Source: Stramonita haemastoma
Lineage: Eukaryota > Mollusca > Gastropoda > Neogastropoda > Muricidae
NCBI GenBank assembly: GCA_030674155.1
Contig: CM060323.1
Span: 40,400,137-40,410,136, forward strand
DNA length: 10,000 bases
Direction of reading: 5' to 3'
Below are positions 5,886-10,000 of this stretch, piece after piece; the stretch's first letter is position 1; each line of letters starts with the position of its first letter. The notes beneath the pieces are model-generated. The model did no database searches. It had not been told where the DNA came from and was given only the letters and a program-made list of their open reading frames with translations. A program made the position numbers and the translations under genes.

Positions 5886-6085
5886 TTCTCATTCGGATGA
5901 GACTATAAACCGAGGCCCCGTGTGCGAACGCTCGCAGAACATCTTGCCCACGTGTAAATACCCCGTTCCGTCTTTCGGAAGAGCAGGCCATCGTGTGCCA
6001 GTAGGAGCAGATGGCAAAATTATATAAAAAACCCCCAGCATGCACACAGGTGTGTTTAGACACCATCCCTGAGGAAAAATCGGGG
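5886..6085 (+). mobile_element. SINE family B, copy B6 (3'-truncated)
   Basis: It begins TTCGGATGAGACTATAAACC and GAGGCCCCGTGTGCG, continues through GTCTTTCGGAAGAGCAGGCC, GAGCAGATGGCAAAATTATA and GCATGCACACAGGTGTGTTT, to AGACACCATCCCTGAGG. The terminal tail with the two hairpins is missing. The sequence changes into the region leading to family C copy 2. This is the cleanest copy of the central domain in the B arrangement. Confidence 0.83.
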
Positions 6086-6287
6086 ATTTGGAGTCCCCAG
6101 GGCGGCTCTGGGCTGTATATGGCAACGTTCTGGTGGCTCCTGCGACGGTACTTGAACCATTCGTATTGGTCATTGCCTTTCCAATGGATCATTCCAGCGG
6201 CGTGGAGAGGGGGGTGGGTCTGCTGCATGGGTAACAGCTCGCCCTCCACACTTACTTACCCAGGCTTTGCGCTCTAAAGACTAGACA
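6086..6287 (+). mobile_element. Possible 5' part of SINE C copy 2
   Basis: This stretch, including GTCATTGCCTTTCCAATGGA, GGGTCTGCTGCATGGGTAAC and TTTGCGCTCTAAAGACTAGA, directly precedes the part of copy 2 that aligns with copy 1. From memory such sequence precedes this body in molluscan copies, but copy 1 here has an unrelated tRNA-like head, so the window cannot confirm that it belongs. Treat it as a candidate 5' region. Confidence 0.42.
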
Positions 6288-6545
6288 ACCCCCAAGTCAA
6301 GTTAAGCAGCGTCGTGCGTGGTTACCAGTTGGATGAATGACCGTTTGCGCGCCTTGGCTTCAATGCAGTCCCTACAGTTCACCCAGCTGTAAATGGGTAC
6401 CTGCCCACCTTACGGTCAGGGAAGGTAAAGCAGCGAGGGAGAGGAGATGGGCGCCGCCCTCAATATGCTGGCCCCTAAAGAAGTTGAGGTCTCTGATGCC
6501 TCGCTCCCCTACGACCACAAAGGTTATGGGACACCTTTACCTTTT
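6288..6545 (+). mobile_element. SINE family C, copy 2, with 5S rRNA-like segment
   Basis: From CCCCCAAGTCAAGTTAAGCA onward this aligns with the minus-strand copy at 1009-1260, roughly 85% identical by eye. Shared landmarks are GACCGTTTGCGC, CCTTGGCTTCAATGCAGTCC, CAGTTCACCCAGCTGTAAAT, TTACGGTCAGG, AAGGTAAAGCAGCGAGGGAG, GGGCGCCGCCCTCAATATGC, CTCTGATGCCTCGCTC and a tail ending ACACCTTTACC. The segment 6299-6343 is strongly 5S rRNA-like. The 3' end abuts the decayed LINE at 6565, with only a T-rich run between. No coding capacity. Confidence 0.82.
6299..6343 (+). promoter_or_regulatory. 5S rRNA-derived internal promoter-like segment in SINE C
   Basis: AAGTTAAGCAGCGTCG followed by TGGTTACCAGTTGGATGAAT and GACCG lines up along its whole length with the 3' half of animal 5S rRNA, whose general form is AAGTTAAGCAACGTCG, GGTTAGTACTTGGATGGGTG and ACCG. 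The match spans the A box, intermediate element and C box of the 5S internal control region, the known site of TFIIIA recognition. The 5S similarity is direct sequence comparison with a well-known consensus recalled from memory. Use as a promoter is inference. Confidence 0.75.
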
Positions 6546-6564
6546 TTACTTTACATATTTTTGC

Positions 6565-7197
6565 TAATACTAGTCATTAAGTTATGACAACATAATGCAA
6601 AATTTACTTCATCCTCTGTTGTTTCATTACATAAAGAGCAAGTTGCATCAGATTCACTATCCATTCTGTGTCTAAGTTTATGAACAATAATTTTTATAAC
6701 TGACACACCCTATTTCAATTTAGCCATTATCCTTTTAAAAATGCATTCCCCTTTCAAGCTTTAAATAAAGTTTGACGTCACGTAAGCTTAAGAATTAAGG
6801 ATAAGTTCTATCTCTGTCACTATACGATCCTGTCATTGTTGCCAATGACAACCAATCAACCTTTGTTTACAAAAAGCAATAAAGTCTTTTAGATTTCCTA
6901 CACCTTCATTTAACCAGACATATCCAATGTCATATTTAAATAAGCAAATACTTATCTGCGTGGCCCAGTTTTGCTTTCCCCTAGCATCTAACTAAGAAAA
7001 AAAAAAAGCATCGTATAAGATTTGAAAACTAGTCTCTGCTCTTCCATATTCATGCATTTAAACCAATACCTAACACATCTAACTGCAGAGTTAATTGTAA
7101 GATGATAGCGATTTGTTTCGCTGTAGACAAGATCGTTTGATGTTTGTTTATCTGCTCATAAGAATTGCTTCAAGGTGCATAGATGCACTGACTTACT
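6565..7197 (-). pseudogene. Decayed LINE reverse transcriptase C-terminal fragment (second, unrelated LINE)
   Basis: On the minus strand, two frames joined by a single shift restore a long stretch typical of the C-terminal end of another non-LTR retrotransposon group. Landmarks from the N-terminal side: VHLCTLKQFL (from 7188), a stop, TSNDLVYSETNRYHLTINSA, VRCVRYWFKCMNMEEQRL, KSYTML, a frameshift at the eleven-base A run (6997-7007), LDARGKQNWATQISICLFKY, DIGYVWLNEGVGNLKDFIAF, CKQRLIGCHWQQ, a stop, then FKRIMAKLK, a stop, VHKLRHRMDSESDATCSLCN and EDEVNFALCCHNL. The last segment is the Cys-containing motif seen at the end of many such proteins; the usual His in the HF pair is Asn here. At least five in-frame stops are present. 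The catalytic core is absent, and the fragment ends near the 3' end of SINE C copy 2. Confidence 0.85.
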
Positions 7198-7321
7198 TTG
7201 TGTTGATGCAAAAAAAAACACACACCAAAAAACAAACAAAAAAACAACAACTTTGTGTTGATGCTGCATTCAATCTCCAAATTTCAGAACCACACAAGAC
7301 TGAGACTGAGACTGAGACAAA
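7198..7321. other. A-rich spacer
   Basis: Contains an A run at about 7211-7219 and A/C-rich sequence before the GA array. ACTTTGTGTTGATGC is repeated directly at about 7195-7208 and 7250-7264 around the A-rich stretch, possibly a target-site-like or local duplication. No gene is seen. Confidence 0.5.
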
Positions 7322-7327
7322 AGAGAG

Positions 7328-7412
<85 letters not shown>

Positions 7413-7427
7413 GAGAGAAGAGAGAGA

Positions 7428-7475
<48 letters not shown>
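7322..7475. repeat. Long (GA)n microsatellite
   Basis: About 150 bases of GA dinucleotides with a few single-base shifts (GAAGAG, GAGGAG). It is pure purine on the plus strand and so capable of triplex (H-DNA) formation. The Glu/Arg repeat open frames are artefacts of this tract. Confidence 0.97.
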
Positions 7476-7479
<4 letters not shown>

Positions 7480-7511
7480 ATTTGATTTGATTTGATTTGA
7501 TTTGATTTGAT
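7476..7511. repeat. (TTTGA)n pentanucleotide array
   Basis: Seven TTTGA units directly follow the GA array and lead into TATATTCTTTTATATCGAGA. Pentanucleotide tails of this kind occur at SINE 3' ends in molluscs, so the 7512-7562 segment may be a fragment of a further retroelement in the reverse orientation. No second copy is present here to test that. Confidence 0.9.
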
Positions 7512-7563
7512 ATATTCTTTTATATCGAGAATAATGGGATAAGCACTCTTGTGCTTTTTTCAT

Positions 7564-7826
<263 letters not shown>

Positions 7827-7878
7827 GACCAAATATATCAATGACAAAGTTTAGAAAATGATTTAGACATCAAGACAA

Positions 7879-7892
7879 TAGCCCTCCCTCCC

Positions 7893-7924
<32 letters not shown>
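7879..7924 (-). repeat. Poly-C (poly-G on minus strand), 31 bases, next to SINE tail
   Basis: CCCTCCCTCCCT passes into 31 uninterrupted C (7894-7924). On the minus strand this is a poly-G run starting immediately after the AGCCGAGGAT end of SINE copy B7, the same position as the 14-base G run after copy B2. Confidence 0.93.
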
Positions 7925-8025
7925 ATCCTCGGCTAGAACTCTGAGGTTCACCAATGGTGATCTTTTGTGTACACGACCCACCGTTTTTGCCCACCATTAA
8001 GGTAGCCGAATTCCAACTTCAGGGA
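7925..8025 (-). mobile_element. SINE family B 3' end, copy B7
   Basis: Minus-strand reading gives CCCTGAAGTTGGAATTCGGC, TACCTTAATGGTGGGCAAAA and ACGG, then the perfect hairpin TCACCATTGGTGA (complement of 7948-7960), then CCTCAG pairing with CCGAGG with one mismatch, and poly-G beyond. Block D copy 2 lies upstream on the same strand, as with copy B1 and D1. No central domain is recognised adjacent to it. Confidence 0.86.
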
Positions 8026-8084
8026 AACAAGAATATTTCCAAGATTTGCTTGAAAAAAAGGTAGGCAAATAAACTGGAAGGCAG

Positions 8085-8205
8085 AAAATAAGCAAGAGAG
8101 ATGACAGAAAGCAAAACAAAGAGAAGGAGAGAAAAGAGGAAATTTCTAGCACATAATTTTCAAAAGGTGGGGATGCTTATTTATACTGAGAGAACCCCCA
8201 GAATC
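8085..8205 (-). repeat. Dispersed repeat block D, copy 2
   Basis: It shares AAAGAGGAAATTTCTAGCAC, the AAGGTGGGGATGCTTATT region and a short C run (AGAACCCCC) with 1690-1836. The order relative to a minus-strand B tail is the same in both places. Boundaries are approximate. Confidence 0.64.
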
Positions 8206-8239
8206 CTCACTGCAGAAAATGGTTTCTTTTTGATATTCT

Positions 8240-8281
8240 CTTCTTCTTCTTCTTCTTCTTTTCTTCTTCTTCTTCTTCTCT

Positions 8282-8365
<84 letters not shown>
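8240..8365. repeat. (TTC)n followed by (TC)n microsatellite
   Basis: TTC trinucleotides at 8240-8278 pass into an almost pure TC tract to 8365. It is pyrimidine-only on the plus strand, opposite to the GA tracts at 7322-7475 and 7617-7684. Confidence 0.97.
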
Positions 8366-8449
8366 GCAAATACAGCAATTCCGCACATTTCTGGTCTCTT
8401 AATCTTCCTAAGCTTTTTCCATTTCCCTATCTCCTTCAACTGGCACCCC
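8366..8449. other. Short unique-looking spacer between TC arrays
   Basis: About 84 bases of ordinary sequence separate the two TC arrays, including TTCCGCACATTTCTGG. It has no recognised function. Confidence 0.5.
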
Positions 8450-8467
8450 TCTCTCTATCTCTTCTCT

Positions 8468-8555
<88 letters not shown>
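8450..8555. repeat. Second (CT)n microsatellite
   Basis: About 100 bases of CT dinucleotides with two interruptions near 8456-8462 and 8486. The Ser/Leu and Glu/Arg open frames across it are artefacts. Confidence 0.97.
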
Positions 8556-8559
<4 letters not shown>

Positions 8560-8952
8560 TTCTGCCCTTACGCAAAAATGATGCCGTTATGTAATACCTC
8601 ATCATAACCAGGATGACTTGATTACAGTTGTAGATCTGGGTAATTATCACCCCAAGTTAACTACCACGGCTAACTATTAAGTCCCAATATTGCTCAGGGG
8701 TAGTTAACTGGCGGCTTTTTGAAGTCGCTGACGCTGAAGTAGCCTTTACATATGTGAAGAGGGTAAAGCTTGTCATGCGTGTTTACTTAGAGTAGCAGAC
8801 ACGTGGACACAAATACACACACACACACCCTGAGGCACTTTTTCAGGAGAATATTTAGGGGATAAATTGCTCTCAGCTCAAACCGTTGGCCTTTTTCTCT
8901 ATCTCAGGAGGCTGGACGAGGTAGACTGTGAGTATGTACTGAACTTGTTGTA
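8556..8952. other. Unrecognised non-coding stretch
   Basis: No gene is recognised. It contains the inverted repeat at 8655-8709 and a short (CA)n tract at 8813-8827. Confidence 0.5.
8655..8709. repeat. Perfect 11-bp inverted repeat with 33-base loop
   Basis: AGTTAACTACC (8655-8665) and GGTAGTTAACT (8699-8709) are exact reverse complements. Outside them, CCA on the left and GGC on the right allow two more pairs if one base is bulged. The loop also carries TAACTATTA, a partial echo of the arm. It could be a cruciform or the core of an old palindromic element. There is no T-run to suggest a terminator. Confidence 0.78.
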
Positions 8953-9322
8953 ATGGTCTAATGTTAGACATAGATAGCAAACATTAAATCAAAAGTTTTC
9001 AATATTCAAAAATTAAAAGTCTAATCTAAACAGTAAAAAATCACATCAAAAGTTTTGATTAAAAAAATAAACTGTGATTGAAGCCTAGGAATCAAAATAA
9101 CATTATCATCTTTTATCTTGTATTGAATTTTCCAGTCGTGGTATATGGTGTCACGTAAGACATAGATAGTAAACACTCAATCAGAAGTTTCCAGGTTTTT
9201 TTTTAAAATAAAAATTTAATATCCACAGCAAAAATAAAATTCTATCACAAGTTTTAACTTAAAGAAAAAAACGGGTTATGTTTGAAGTCTAGGGATTTAA
9301 AGTAACAATATCATCTTTCCAT
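8953..9322. repeat. Diverged tandem duplication, unit about 192-205 bp
   Basis: Two AT-rich units repeat in the same order: GACATAGATAG (8967 and 9159), AAACA then TCAATC/TAAATC with AGAAGTTT/AAAAGTTT, ATCACA then AGTTTT, TTGAAGCCTAGGA versus TTGAAGTCTAGGG, and AACA then TATCATCTTT (9105 and 9310). The spacing of 192 at the start and 205 at the end shows net insertions in the second unit. There are many substitutions, so the duplication is old. Neither unit has coding capacity or a family I recognise. Confidence 0.82.
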
Positions 9323-9339
9323 CCCATCCCGTTCTTATG

Positions 9340-10000
9340 ATAGGCTGGGGTATCATTTATCACAGTTCTTGATTAAACCATTAACGCTGGGGGCAACAGC
9401 AAAGTGAGAGGCTGTATGATCAGTGGCTTTCCCACTCAAGGAATTCCACTTTACAGCTTAGTCTTTAGTGACGGACAATGACTAGGAGGCTTGACTTGCA
9501 CAGTCCTTTTGTGCTGCAGCCCAGGGGGCTAGTTGGCCTTTAGAGAAACATCTCCAACACTGACTGTCCTTATGCTCTCTTGGCCATGACAGTGGGGATG
9601 TACTGTGGGCAATGCATCTCCACTACAATCAAATTTCTTCCCAGTTTCCGAAACAGCAGCTGCCTCCTCTGCTGTTTTGGAGGTCATTATCGAACTCAAC
9701 GGACAAACAAAAATCATCTTTCCAAAACACAAAAAAGGCTTATTGAATGTTCTGAAGAAGACAGGGTGGAAAAAAAACACTTTTACAGCAATATTAGCAC
9801 TGAACAAGTGGGTAACAGGCATTAGCTCTGTATACAGGAAGACAGTTGGCGAGTAGTAGCTATTTTACCAAAAAAAGAAAAACAGATAGAATGATATCTA
9901 GCCCTAGGCTTTGTATTGAGGCCTTTCTTTAAAAGTGAAGCACCAAGTAAGTACAAGCAAAGCACCCCATCCTTAAGCCTAAGAAAAAACCCAAACAAGC
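9340..10000. other. Unrecognised terminal stretch with weak coding-like frames
   Basis: No domain or repeat is identified. The part at about 9530-9850 is open on both strands: minus 9529-9822 (about 97 codons, including VHPHCHGQESIRTVSVGDV) and a plus frame at 9605-9856 that needs a GTG start. The minus product is not low-complexity, but no signal peptide, known motif or splice context confirms it. A 9-bp perfect stem, AAACAGCAG (9651-9659) with CTGCTGTTT (9669-9677), lies inside. It could be a UTR, an exon or an old repeat; I cannot decide. Confidence 0.4.

Noticed and set aside
6299..6343. A true 5S rRNA gene or pseudogene
   Set aside because: Only the internal control region part is matched, the rest of 5S is absent, and the same joint to the SINE body occurs in two places.
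8101..8650. Ser/Leu-rich plus-strand and Glu/Arg-rich minus-strand open frames
   Set aside because: They span the TC arrays and block D, with no domain and no codon structure outside the repeats.

Overview
The window looks like non-coding, repeat-rich DNA from an animal nuclear genome, most probably a marine mollusc and perhaps a gastropod. Four things point there: long compound microsatellites of (GA)n, (CA)n, (GACA)n and (CTGT)n; RNA polymerase III-derived SINEs whose bodies I recognise from memory as common molluscan repeats; decayed 3' ends of two unrelated LINE reverse transcriptases; and no prokaryote-style gene packing. The mollusc call is recalled and was not searched. I see no intact protein-coding gene, no complete tRNA or rRNA gene, no CRISPR array and no operon. 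The longest open frames are read-throughs of simple repeats.

Layout. 1-1008: T- and GT-rich sequence with a (TG)n/(TGCG)n array and a poly-G block. 1009-1431: a minus-strand SINE with a tRNA-like head joined to a 5S rRNA-like segment (family C), then the minus-strand 3' end of another SINE (family B). 1690-1836: a block (D) that recurs near 8.1 kb. 1936-2259: a plus-strand B copy interrupted by a 47-base G run. 2346-2737: frameshifted C-terminal end of a LINE reverse transcriptase. 2936-3228: a SINE with a tRNA-like head and a B-type tail. 3652-4146: broken B pieces, one in inverted orientation. 4457-4985: microsatellites. 5312-5712: a well preserved minus-strand tRNA-headed SINE (family A). 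5836-6085: an inverted B fragment meeting a plus-strand B copy. 6288-6545: second family C copy. 6565-7197: minus-strand decayed C-terminus of a second LINE. 7322-8555: very long purine and pyrimidine microsatellites flanking poly-C, a B 3' end and a second D block. 8655-8709: a perfect 11-bp inverted repeat. 8953-9322: a diverged tandem duplication of about 192-205 bp. 9340-10000: unrecognised.

The elements are linked by shared modules. Families A and B share a central domain but have different 3' ends. A SINE with a different head carries the B tail. The B tail has two adjacent hairpins, one with an apparent compensatory change, and is followed by a G-rich run in three copies. The most interesting content is therefore modular SINE evolution, the 5S-derived segment in family C, and recurrent poly-G growth inside and beside the repeats, rather than a gene system. 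Most boundaries were judged by eye and are approximate to about 5-20 bases.
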